Of a stretch of DNA of 64,000 bases, positions 56,000 to 64,000 are shown in pieces. The notes below the pieces were generated by a model that ran no database searches, was not told the origin of the DNA, and saw only the letters and a program-made list of their open reading frames with translations. This stretch comes from Hirsutella rhossiliensis. Lineage: Eukaryota; Ascomycota; Sordariomycetes; Hypocreales; Ophiocordycipitaceae. A program made the translations under genes and the position numbers. Position 1 is the first letter of the stretch, and the number at the start of each line of letters is the position of its first letter. The stretch covers positions 2,790,001 through 2,854,000 of the forward strand of contig NW_025408674.1 in assembly GCF_020360975.1 (NCBI RefSeq), in the 5' to 3' direction.

Positions 56000-57127
56000 T
56001 CAGCCAAACCGCCGCTTCGCCAGTTCCTGAAGCATGCTCACCGTCCCCTCCTCCCTCTGCTGCCAGGCCAAGCGCTTTGCCTCCATCATCTCGCGCTTGG
56101 CCCTCTCAAACTCCTCCTTCTTGACCTGCCGCTCCGACTTCCTCCGCCGCTCCGTCGCCTTCATCTGCTTGTACTCGTCCACCGAGTCGCCACCGCCCAT
56201 CAGCTCCTTGTCGTTGCCCGCCTCCATCCCGGGGCTCTTTTCGCGGAGCTGCCGCATCGAATCGTTGGCCTCGCGCCGCTTCTCCAGCTTGCGCTCGCGC
56301 GTCCCCGGCTCGGCGCGCGGCGCCAGCTCCTCGAGGCGCTGCTTTTGCAGCGCCCGGTCGGCCTTGCGCGCGTCGCGCAGGGCTTCGCGCTCCGCCTCCT
56401 TGGACTCTTGGATAAGCTCGTCTCGTAGGGAAAGGTCTTGCAGCGAGGGTATCTTGGCGCCCATACGGCGTCGGGGGTTCGATCGAGGCAGCGTCGGGCC
56501 ATAGTCGTCGTCATCGTCATCTCCCCCCGCCGCAGAGCCGCCTTGTTCGTTGCTGGGGGCCCAGGCATCGTTGGACCTCCCCGATGAGCCTTGCTGCGGC
56601 GCTTCCAATGCCTCCTCGTCCTGCTCTTCCGCAGCCCACGCCGAGATTCGCGCAAGCATCTCCGGGTCGTACCAACCCTCGGCCAGCTCGCTGCGGTTCC
56701 ACTTGCCCACGAAGCTCTTCCACCTGCCCCTAAACTCGCGCTCGTCCATGTCGCACGCGTCTTTGCGCTTCTGTAGACTGAGATAGTGCACAAAGAGGGG
56801 CTCCAGCGTCTGCAGATCCGCCTTGACCAATGGGCGTGCCGAGTACGGTAGCGGCTTCCTCTCCGCGCCGTCGTCGGCCACCGTGTGAGTCTTGCCCTTT
56901 TCTCGCCGAGGGTGCGAGGCGTGGCGCCGCCGCTTGGGCTCCCGAGTGTCGATGGCCGGCGACACGCTCCTCCTTCGCTCCTCAGTGCTTCTGCGTCGCT
57001 TGCGCTCGGGAGATGGAGACGTCAGCCTCGGACGCTCGTCGTCGTAGCTGTCTCCATGGCGAGAGGCGCCGCGGCGTCGGTCATTCCTCGAAGGGCCGGG
57101 GCCGGGGCGCGCTGGGGAACCGGGCAT
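56000..57127 (-). CDS. conserved Arg/Ser/Glu-rich nuclear protein, 'RNA helicase HEL117'-type annotation
   Basis: 375 residues from the ATG at 57125-57127 to TGA at 56000-56002. The open frame extends upstream without another ATG (it opens with GTG). The N-terminal 90 residues are RS/RE-rich with serine-proline and basic clusters ('RRSTEERRRSVSPAI', 'REPKRRRHASH'), typical of splicing-associated proteins. A conserved core follows: 'LPYSARPLVKADLQTLEPLF', 'REFRGRWKSFVGKWNRSEL', 'WYDPEMLARISAWA'. Then an acidic run ('DDDDDDYGPTLP'), 'AKIPSLQDLSLRDELI', and a long Arg/Glu coiled coil to 'VSMLQELAKRRFG'. Related fungal proteins are often named RNA helicase HEL117, but I see no helicase motifs (no GKT or DEAD), so the name is misleading. 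A role in pre-mRNA processing is inference from composition. Confidence 0.75.
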   Translation of the reverse strand: MPGSPARPGPGPSRNDRRRGASRHGDSYDDERPRLTSPSPERKRRRSTEERRRSVSPAIDTREPKRRRHASHPRREKGKTHTVADDGAERKPLPYSARPLVKADLQTLEPLFVHYLSLQKRKDACDMDEREFRGRWKSFVGKWNRSELAEGWYDPEMLARISAWAAEEQDEEALEAPQQGSSGRSNDAWAPSNEQGGSAAGGDDDDDDYGPTLPRSNPRRRMGAKIPSLQDLSLRDELIQESKEAEREALRDARKADRALQKQRLEELAPRAEPGTRERKLEKRREANDSMRQLREKSPGMEAGNDKELMGGGDSVDEYKQMKATERRRKSERQVKKEEFERAKREMMEAKRLAWQQREEGTVSMLQELAKRRFG

Positions 57128-57972
57128 CTTGGCGGGGGGGTTTCTGGTCTGACGGCTCTGCGGATAGTCTCGGATCAGACGGCGTTGGCCTTGTTGCTCA
57201 TGATGGTGCCAGACGCTCGCCGAGGGAGCATGCGCTGGAGGGCACGGAGCGAGGTTGCATTGTTGTAGAACACTTGCGCCTCTGCACATGGAATATGGAG
57301 TCTGTACGATGTATTCTTTGGCTTGGGGTACGTTCCCAGCCCCCACTTATCCGAAGCGTCTAGACCATCTCCATCATCTGCTTTTCCAACGATCCATCGA
57401 CAAACATCATGCTTTGTAACAAGCCTTGCTCATCCACAGACTGGTTCCGCCATTTCACGTAGGGGAACGCTCCCGGACGCCCACGAGGCCATGGCCATCC
57501 AGACAGAGCCAAGACGGGCTCCAAGTTTGCCCCCGTTGGCCGGCTTCCTTTCCACACCACAGCCTGTTCAGTAGACGGCATGGCAGTGTAACCGTCATAC
57601 GGTGTAACCCTCTACTTCGTAAAGCCTCCCGCATCTCAAGCCCTGCCAGAAGCACGCACAAAGCGTCATCGCCATGAGTAGCGTCAAGTCATGCTCGTTA
57701 ATGGCACGGCCGGGCATCTCTTCAAATACTGCGTCTATGTCCGCATCCCCGCCGTACCATATCTGGGGTATCGCTCTCCTCAACACAAATGCCTTCACCC
57801 TCAGACGCCGCTGGTTGTCCACATGTCAGGATTATAACCCCTGGCTTCCGAGCCTCCGAGCCTCCAAATCCCTCTCCCACGCTCTGCGCATGGCCACCTT
57901 CCCCTCATGCCCTCACTCGGCATGACCGTCGATATTCTTCACCCGCAGGACAGAAACGTGCGACCTGCGCTT
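57128..57972. other. intergenic between HEL117-type gene and copper-fist gene
   Basis: About 845 bp: promoter and 5' UTR of the HEL117-type gene and the 3' UTR of the copper-fist gene. No gene supported. Confidence 0.6.
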
Positions 57973-59597
57973 TCAGAGAGGCGTCGAGACCCCCGGCGTC
58001 TCGTCCGGACCGGGATTGTTGTGAATCACGCAACCGATGCACTGGCAGTCGTCGCCGCACGGACAGCTCGCCGTGTCTCCCGCGCACGACTCGCCAAACG
58101 GGTAGCTGACGAAGAAGAAGTCGTTTGCCGACAGCGTCTGCTCCTCGCTGATGCCGGACGTCCCGTCGGATGGCGTCTGCGGTGCCGGGGGCGAAACCGT
58201 GCCTTCCGCATGGCTCGTGACCGGTGTCGTCGCCTCATTTGTAGTCTGCTGTTCGTGATTGCTGTTGACGTGACCATTGACATGGATCGCCGCGCCGTTG
58301 GCTTCCGCCCGTGTCTTCTGTCCATCCTCCGTCACGGTGCTCCACGCCGAACGCACGTAGTTTTGCGTCGCCTCGTTGTAGGGATGGGCTGCGCAGCCAA
58401 CGCACTGACAAGAATCCCCGCAGCTGCACTGGTGAGACGTCCAAGACGTGCCGCCCGGCGTCCCGGGGAGATTGGCCGCGCTCGATGCACGATACGGCCC
58501 CGGCCCCGCCATTCCGAAGGCGGTGGGAGGCACGGGTTGCGCAAAGCTCATTGTGGCCATGAACTGCTTCCACTGTTCCGGCTGGAGAGGTTGCAGGAAG
58601 GAGCCAAACTGCGGCGGATAGTTGAAGATTGTCGGCTGGGAAAAGTAGGGGTACATGCCGTTGGGCATGGCCATGGGAGCTTGGAAGGGCGACATCATGA
58701 CACCGTTGGGCTGTTGGACGATTCCGGGGCCCGGCAAAGAGTCGGCCAGCGGCCTGTGCTCGTGGGGATCTGTCTTGGCGGAGCAGCAGGAGGCCTTGGC
58801 CTTGGTTTCGCCGGTTCCATTGGCAGCCGCAGAGGGCGAAGACATTGGCTGGGGTGCGGCCCGGACCTGGGCGCCGTTTGCGCCGCCGCCACAACAGCCG
58901 CCAGGTGTCGACGGCGTTCTCCCCGATATCGAACCGTTTGTGGAAGACTTGGCGTGTCCGTTGGCCATGGGCTTGGCCGAGCTTGGGGTCATCATGGGCG
59001 ACTGCATGGGATATGGGAAGATGGGAAACATGGTGGACTCGGGACTGAAGGAGCTGTCAACGGGCGTGAGTCCCAGGCCGTAGAGCGACATGTCGGCCAT
59101 GGGTGGCATGTGAGCGCCATTAGACACGGAGCCATTATAGGCCGGCAGGATGTTGAGCTGGCTGGCGTCCATCCTCCCCAAGCCAGCGAGGTCGACCGAC
59201 TGCTTCCTGCTCGGGGCGCTTTTGGAGGACTGCTTCTGGACTCGAAAGGTGGTCTTAGGGGGGCTCGGCGGGGACACGTCGGCGCTCGACGAGGCGCTTG
59301 CCGTGTCGTCGGAGGGCGCTGGTTGCGAAGTGCCGCAGTGGCATTTCTGCTTCCTCGGAATGGCGGCGGTGACGGCGGCGCACGAGCATGTGCGCGACGA
59401 AGGGTGCGGGCAGGAGCTGAGCGGGCGACCGGGCTTGCGAACGGGCACCATCAGCCGCTCGCTGGCGTGGGTGCACTTTGTCGAGCGATGGCCGCGAATG
59501 CAAGGCTCGCTGCGGCGCGAGGATTAGCTCACGACTCGCGGCGTCGCTCGCGGCAGAGGACATACCAGGCCATCTTCTGGCCGTTGATGAGAGGCAT
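57973..59597 (-). CDS. copper-fist transcription factor (Mac1/Cuf1/GRISEA-like)
   Basis: Copper-responsive regulator of about 522 residues. Exon 1 (59566-59597) encodes 'MPLINGQKMA' plus part of a Cys codon. Intron 59510-59565 (56 bp, GTATGT donor) is removed, and exon 2 (57973-59509) continues 'CEPCIRGHRSTKCTHASERL' and 'MVPVRKPGRPLSSCPHP', completing the copper fist with its Zn/Cu-binding Cys-x2-Cys-x8-Cys-x-His pattern (the last His closing 'KCTH') and the minor-groove motif R/K-x-GRP. A third Cys-rich part is 'CSCAAVTAAIPRKQKCHCG'. The Ser/Pro/Met-rich middle is followed by two Cys-x-Cys motifs, 'CSCGDSCQCVGCAAHP' and 'CPCGDDCQCIGCVIHN', the copper-sensing arrangement of Mac1-type activators. 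Two such motifs favour a copper-uptake activator over an Ace1-type detoxification factor. The transposase remnant begins about 50 bp upstream of its start. Confidence 0.9.
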
Positions 59598-59645
59598 GGC
59601 CGGCTCAGGCAGCGTGTTTGCGCGTGTGTCCTGATTATAGGTCGA

Positions 59646-61386
59646 TCATGTATTCAGGGCCTGCGACTGAGGCCTTGCCGGTGGGCGCCGCGAAGCATCA
59701 AGTCTGGAGACGGCGGCCGAAGTGAAGAGCCGGGTTCGGGTTCGCGTCGGGGGGGGGCGACGGCGGTTCGGATCGGGTCGATGGAGGGAATTCGACGGTA
59801 GCCTCCATTGGCGTGCCTTTTTTGCTGCTTCCTCAAACCATCGCTTGCGTGCGTTATGCGCCTTTTTCTCCGCGTCTTCTACTACCTTCCTTGCTTTAGC
59901 AATCTGATCATCTCCCCTTTGTTGCACCATTTCCCGTCCTTGGGCCACTGACAATACTCCTCCTGATTGTAACTGTATATTCTTCATAGCCTTACGTTGT
60001 TTTTGGATCCGCTCCGCCATTTTGGTTCGTCCCAAGTCCCTTTTAGTCTGCACGAGCTCAGTCGCCAGAGATAGCGATCCTCGAATAAATCGACTGAGAT
60101 CGTGAGAAAAGTCGGGATCCAGGCTTTTATCGTCTTCAAGGACGAGATCTAATTTGTCCGCTACCTTGTTTATTTGTCGTAGAGTCAATGGTGTCTCGAA
60201 AGGTGAGGAGTGTGGTCCTGAATTGGGAGGAGGTGGGTGTCGTGGCTTGACGAGCTTCCAAACATTGAAGTACTACTTGTGGATTGAATGGGAAGATTCC
60301 TGTCTTGCGAAATGCGGAGCGTATAGTACTCTCCTTGAAAGCATGCAATCGTACTTGTTGAATGCAGGAGAGAAACTCAAGCTTGGTTATGTTGACGAGG
60401 CCATCTCGAACCATGACATCTAAAGCCTTGGCGTGATAGTGCTTTAGGGGCTGGAAAACGACAACGTCCAAAGGCTGAAGTGCATGCGTGAGATTAGGCG
60501 GCATGCCGAAGGGAATAATATTGTGGTTGTCGCAGTATTCAATGAACTGCCTGGTATGGTGAGAGCCATGACCATCAAGAATTAGAAGTCGCTTCGAGCT
60601 TCTTGAGCTTTTTTCCGAGTGCTTGTCAAAATGCTGGAGCCACTCCAGACTAATCACGTCGTTTGAGTAACCAGTAGGCGTGGGTCGAATAACTGTGTCA
60701 GGATCTAGCTCAGGTATTTGATACCATGAAGCCATGTGCATCTGGCCAGCGAGTATCAAAAAAGCCGGAACAACCTCCCCATTCGCCGAGATAGCTTCGA
60801 TCGCAGTAGCGGATTCCTATTCTCAGGAATGCCAAAATAATGAGCTCTCCTCCGTTTTGTCACAATCAGCTGGTCTTTTCCAACCCCGATGCGAAAACCA
60901 GTTCGTCCATATTCCAGATATCCTCAGGAGGTATACCATTGTCTTGGATAACCTGCCGAAGATGCTGGAAATACTGGTTAACTCGTGTAAGATTCTCGGA
61001 GACTTGGCGCTCTGCTTGAAGCCTTTTTTGGCGCTTTTTGAAGTAGCCGTGACGCTTTAAGAAGCGAGAAGTCCAGTTTGGCCCCACGGTAGGAGCGTCG
61101 CGCTGGCTAGACCGCTCGCGCAAGATACAGTTTGCCGCGTCAGTAACGAACTCGACGCGTACCGCAAGGTTTATATTATCCAAACGATCGATATAGCGAC
61201 ATAGGGCCTTCTCTTCTGGTTCGGAAAGCCTCGTATTTCTAGCTCGCTGGCCAGTTTTAGGAGGTCGGCCTTGAAGACGGTATCGCAATCGATCACGTGT
61301 TACACCGAATTCTCGCGCTACGGTTGCGACTTTAGCACCGGAAAATTTTCAATATATCGAAGAGCGTTTTGTACACGTGCTTCCAT
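59646..61386 (-). mobile_element. Pogo/Fot-type (Tc1-mariner superfamily) transposase, frame-broken
   Basis: Minus strand. 'MEARVQNALRYIENFP' (from ATG 61384-61386) then, after a one-base break, the psq/CENP-B-type helix-turn-helix 'AREFGVTRDRLRYRLQGRPP', 'SRFLKRHGYFKKRQKRLQ', 'DNGIPPEDIWNMDE' (first catalytic Asp), a break, 'RIGVGKDQLIVTKRRRAHYF', another break, 'AGQMHMASWYQIPEL', 'LLILDGHGSHHTRQFI' (second Asp), 'LTHALQPLDVVVFQPLKHYH' (third Asp) and 'FRKTGIFPFNPQVVLQ'. A final break near 60190 leads into 'LRQINKVADKLDLVLEDD' and a basic coiled-coil tail ending around 59800; the frame runs to 59646. At the second and third breaks the frame would need one more base in an A or G run. Terminal inverted repeats were not found by eye. 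It inserts upstream of the copper-fist gene. Confidence 0.88.
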
Positions 61387-62776
61387 TTCGGCTATCGACG
61401 AGATCGTGAATTGGTTAAGATATAGGGATGCTGAAGTCGGGGAGTCGAAATTCTGGGTATTCCGGTGGTGTGGGGATACTGGTGGTGAGCACCAACTTTA
61501 GGAGGTGGGAGCTTGCGAATTCCAAATAAAGTGGGGCGTGGCACGGGTATGTACACTAGAGAGCGAGTTTCTTTCTGATGGAGCGGGAGGCACGCACAAG
61601 CCCACCGGGGGGAGAAGGGACCCTTTTCTGAGCGAATGCCTCAAGAGCTGGCTTAGCTGCTTCCCCCGTGGGGTCTGGGCGGCACACACGAGGTCGCACC
61701 ACACATTGCAGAGCAGAAGAGACGACGAGGAATGAAGCCGCATTCATCAGCCACCACCACCAGCAGGTGGGATGGGGGGTGGGCGGCCCCGGGAGCCCCC
61801 TGTCGGAATTCACAGCGGAGGGAGCCATTTAAGCTACTCCGTACACATTCAGATCTTCTTGCAAATTGGTCGTCGACAGAACATGGTTCTCTTGTTGCTC
61901 GTCTCTGGACATTAGACATTGAAACTTACCTAGGCGCCTTCTTCATGTCGGGACGCGCAATGCCAGGCTCGGCCCAAACGCGCCAAAACGCCTTGAAACG
62001 GTGCCAAATGCCCTCGGTCAAGCGGCCGAGCGGCGCACCCGAGGCCCCCTCCAAGGCCCCCCCAAGGACCCCCCCCAATCCACGCGTTGGAGAGGCTACC
62101 TACCTAGGTATTAAGCAACCCATCTCGTGCGTACTGTACGGAGTATGTATGCATGCACTCTAAACTACTACAGTACCTACTTGGGTATATCCTCTCCTTG
62201 CCCTTCAGCACACCTGACCGTCTACTAGCCGAGGCAGGTCGGTCCAGGACAAGCACGCACCTCCCTAGATGGGCTACTGCCGTGAATTGCTCCGTAAATC
62301 ATCATCGTCATCACATCGTCCACGCAGTCCATCAACCCCCTGCTCGGCAAGTTACGCCCGGCTACTCGTACATAGTCCAAAGCCAGTGCTTACATCGTCT
62401 GATTCATCTTCGTCCGTCCCGCCATTTCAGGCCCCTCCACCCCGTCACAGTCCCGGGTGAGCAAGTTTCCATTGGCGCTTGGCACGCACGGCCCGACAAC
62501 CACGCCCGCCGTATCCACATGCACGCTTGCTGTTTCGCACATCCTGCCATCCCTCCCACGTTTCCAGACTGCCTCGCACCCGCAGGTCCCTTTGCTCGCT
62601 CCACGTGCCTTGGCTACTGCCCCAGTAACCAACAAGGCCTCCTTCATGTCGGGAAATGCTCCGTCATTCGAGGCAAATGGCTTCGCATGGTCCAACATGC
62701 CTTTGTTCTTCCCTGTTCTCCTCGACCCATCTTGACCCTGTTTCCAACCTCGCACTCACTGCCTTCCATCCAGTCG
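61387..62776. other. intergenic with C-runs, no supportable gene
   Basis: About 1.4 kb between the transposase and the SR140-like gene (3' side). Contains C-rich runs (7-8 C) near 62060-62090 and a CACCACCAC patch near 61751. Short frames on both strands lack motifs. The right transposon terminus should lie near its left end. Confidence 0.5.
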
Positions 62777-64000
62777 TCACTTGCCGCTGCCGTCTGAGTC
62801 GTCCGAGTTGGCAAACATGTCGACGGCTCGGATGCGCTTTCTCTGTCCTTGCACCCGTCCATCAGCTGCGCCGGTCTGTCCCTGGCCCGGCTCTCCGCTC
62901 GCATCCTTGATCGCGCCATTGTCTCGGTTGCCATTGTCGTCCTGGTCCATCGGCTCGCCCGCGCCATCGTCGCCCTCGCCCGTCACACTCTTGCCATGAC
63001 CGCCCACGTCGGACTGCATATCACTGTCAGAGATGGGCTCGCCCTCGATATCGTCGTCCAAGATGGGTTCGCCTTCCACATCGTCTTCCGTAATTGGCTC
63101 GCCCTCAACGTCGTCGTCCTCGATGGGCTCTCCCGTGGCGTCGTCTTCAACGTCAGCCGCCCCATCTCCCTGCCCGGGCGGAGCTTCGTCTGCGGCAGTC
63201 GACTTGGTCTTCAACGACTTCCACTTGCTCCTGTCTGGTGACTCGCCGCTCCGCTCCTCCTCTACCTTGGGCGAGGGTGGGTTCTCGAATGTAGACATGA
63301 AAACCTCTTGAGTTTTGGTTGGGAACACGCACCACCCTTCCCAGAGGTGGAGGACCAGGTTGATGCTGCGTTTCCACTTCTCCGCTCGCAGGCGCCCCCA
63401 GCCCTGCTGCTCGGGCATTGTGCCGAGAAAGTCAAACACTTGGTAGTCATTCAATGCCCTTTCAAAGAGCCCTCTGAATCTCCACGCGTGTCGAAAGACG
63501 GTGGTAGAGGACGAGGATAGGATGTCGCTCACGAGGTACAGGCCAATCAGGCTGCCGCCGCTGGTGTCCGGTCCCTCGTTAGCCGTTCCCTCTTCCGTGC
63601 CCGTAGCTTGCTGTGCCTCCTTCAAGTTCTTGTTCCTGTCGGGATTTGCGCTCGTAAATGCAAAGGGTCTTCCAATGTTGGATATGATCAAGTCCACGAC
63701 CTCGCCTGGGCCCCGATCGGCATGCTGGAGCGCAAAAGCCGTCACTCTCGCAACGTCTCCTTTGCGAAGCTTTGAATGACTTGTCGGCAGTCGAGCCAAG
63801 AGGTGGACGAGCTTGGCCTTCTCCAGCGGGTTGAGAAACGGTGACTCCACTTCGCCGGCGTTGCCATCTCGGTCCATCTCTTCGTCGTCCGAGGAGTCGT
63901 AGTCCGGGTCCGACACAAGCTCATCGAACTCGCTGACGAACTCGAAAGGCAGTGGGTCGGGCACCTGCCACGGAGCGCTGTCCTCGAATAAATGGACGTA
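62777..64000 (-). CDS. SR140/U2SURP-like splicing factor, C-terminal CID region, partial at right edge
   Basis: C-terminal 407 residues of a large RNA-binding protein of the U2 snRNP-associated SURP/CID type. The frame is open to the right edge ('HLFEDSAPWQVPDPLPFEF') without an ATG, so the gene begins beyond 64000; TGA at 62777-62779. The CTD-interacting-domain-like helices read 'PLEKAKLVHLLARLPTSHSK', 'GDVARVTAFALQHADRG', 'SLIGLYLVSDILSSSSTTVF', 'HAWRFRGLFERALND' and 'LRAEKWKRSINLVLHLWEGW'. The tail (62900-63200) has five or more degenerate copies of an acidic 'DDDVEGEPI' repeat, then a basic 'QRKRIRAVDMFANSDD' end. In SR140 the CID is thought to contact polymerase II CTD or CTD-like peptides. 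RRM and SURP domains would lie outside the window. Confidence 0.82.
   Translation of the reverse strand, partial: YVHLFEDSAPWQVPDPLPFEFVSEFDELVSDPDYDSSDDEEMDRDGNAGEVESPFLNPLEKAKLVHLLARLPTSHSKLRKGDVARVTAFALQHADRGPGEVVDLIISNIGRPFAFTSANPDRNKNLKEAQQATGTEEGTANEGPDTSGGSLIGLYLVSDILSSSSTTVFRHAWRFRGLFERALNDYQVFDFLGTMPEQQGWGRLRAEKWKRSINLVLHLWEGWCVFPTKTQEVFMSTFENPPSPKVEEERSGESPDRSKWKSLKTKSTAADEAPPGQGDGAADVEDDATGEPIEDDDVEGEPITEDDVEGEPILDDDIEGEPISDSDMQSDVGGHGKSVTGEGDDGAGEPMDQDDNGNRDNGAIKDASGEPGQGQTGAADGRVQGQRKRIRAVDMFANSDDSDGSGK

Noticed and set aside
57907..59634. 575-codon plus-strand frame over the copper-fist gene
   Set aside because: Antisense shadow; the minus strand has the copper fist and Cys motifs and a clean intron.

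Overview
The window is chromosomal DNA of a filamentous ascomycete, most likely a sordariomycete and plausibly Hypocreales. Evidence: short GT-AG introns of 56-85 bp with CTAAT/CTGAC-like branch sites, Zn2Cys6, C2H2 and copper-fist regulators, Tf1/sushi-like Ty3 chromoviruses and a Pogo/Fot-type transposon. The placement below Ascomycota is inference.

Layout. (1) 1-4.9 kb is core genome: the 3' end of the Mediator kinase-module gene MED13, an F-box/WD-like protein and a nitronate monooxygenase. (2) 5-23 kb is accessory and gene-poor. It holds decayed remains of a Zn2Cys6 regulator, an MFS transporter and an amidase (6.7-9.9 kb), a Cys-rich secreted protein, a dead aminoglycoside/choline-kinase-like gene, a kinase-like gene facing a broken gene of an unnamed fungal family, a 1057-residue protein of unknown function and a DUF985-type cupin. 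(3) 23.1-36.1 kb is a retrotransposon block. One chromovirus (23356-28778, + strand) is inserted into an older relative and flanked by ctaac duplications. A second (30062-36130, - strand) has identical 222-bp LTRs and gaggg duplications. Both have a primer site complementary to a stretch inside their own LTR, which indicates self-priming. (4) 36.3-49 kb has a frameshifted small secreted protein, a large C2H2/Fungal_trans regulator with a GC-AG intron, and a chimeric zone of broken lineage-specific genes. (5) 49.7-64 kb returns towards core content: a phytanoyl-CoA-dioxygenase-like enzyme, an EFM7/NNT1-type methyltransferase, a conserved protein often labelled HEL117, a copper-fist transcription factor with a Pogo-type transposase directly upstream, and the 3' part of an SR140-like splicing factor.

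Two themes link these parts. First, most core-type genes can be read as intact spliced models, whereas every mobile element is broken by single-base indels, many in homopolymers, even where the LTRs are identical. That suggests poor consensus polishing in repeats, real decay, or both. Second, the accessory blocks are graveyards of multi-copy fungal families (kinase-like, nuclease-like, large unknown proteins) mixed with transposons, as expected for a fast-evolving compartment between conserved segments. Initiation codons were checked on the DNA; several long open frames begin without ATG and were trimmed to the first supported ATG.
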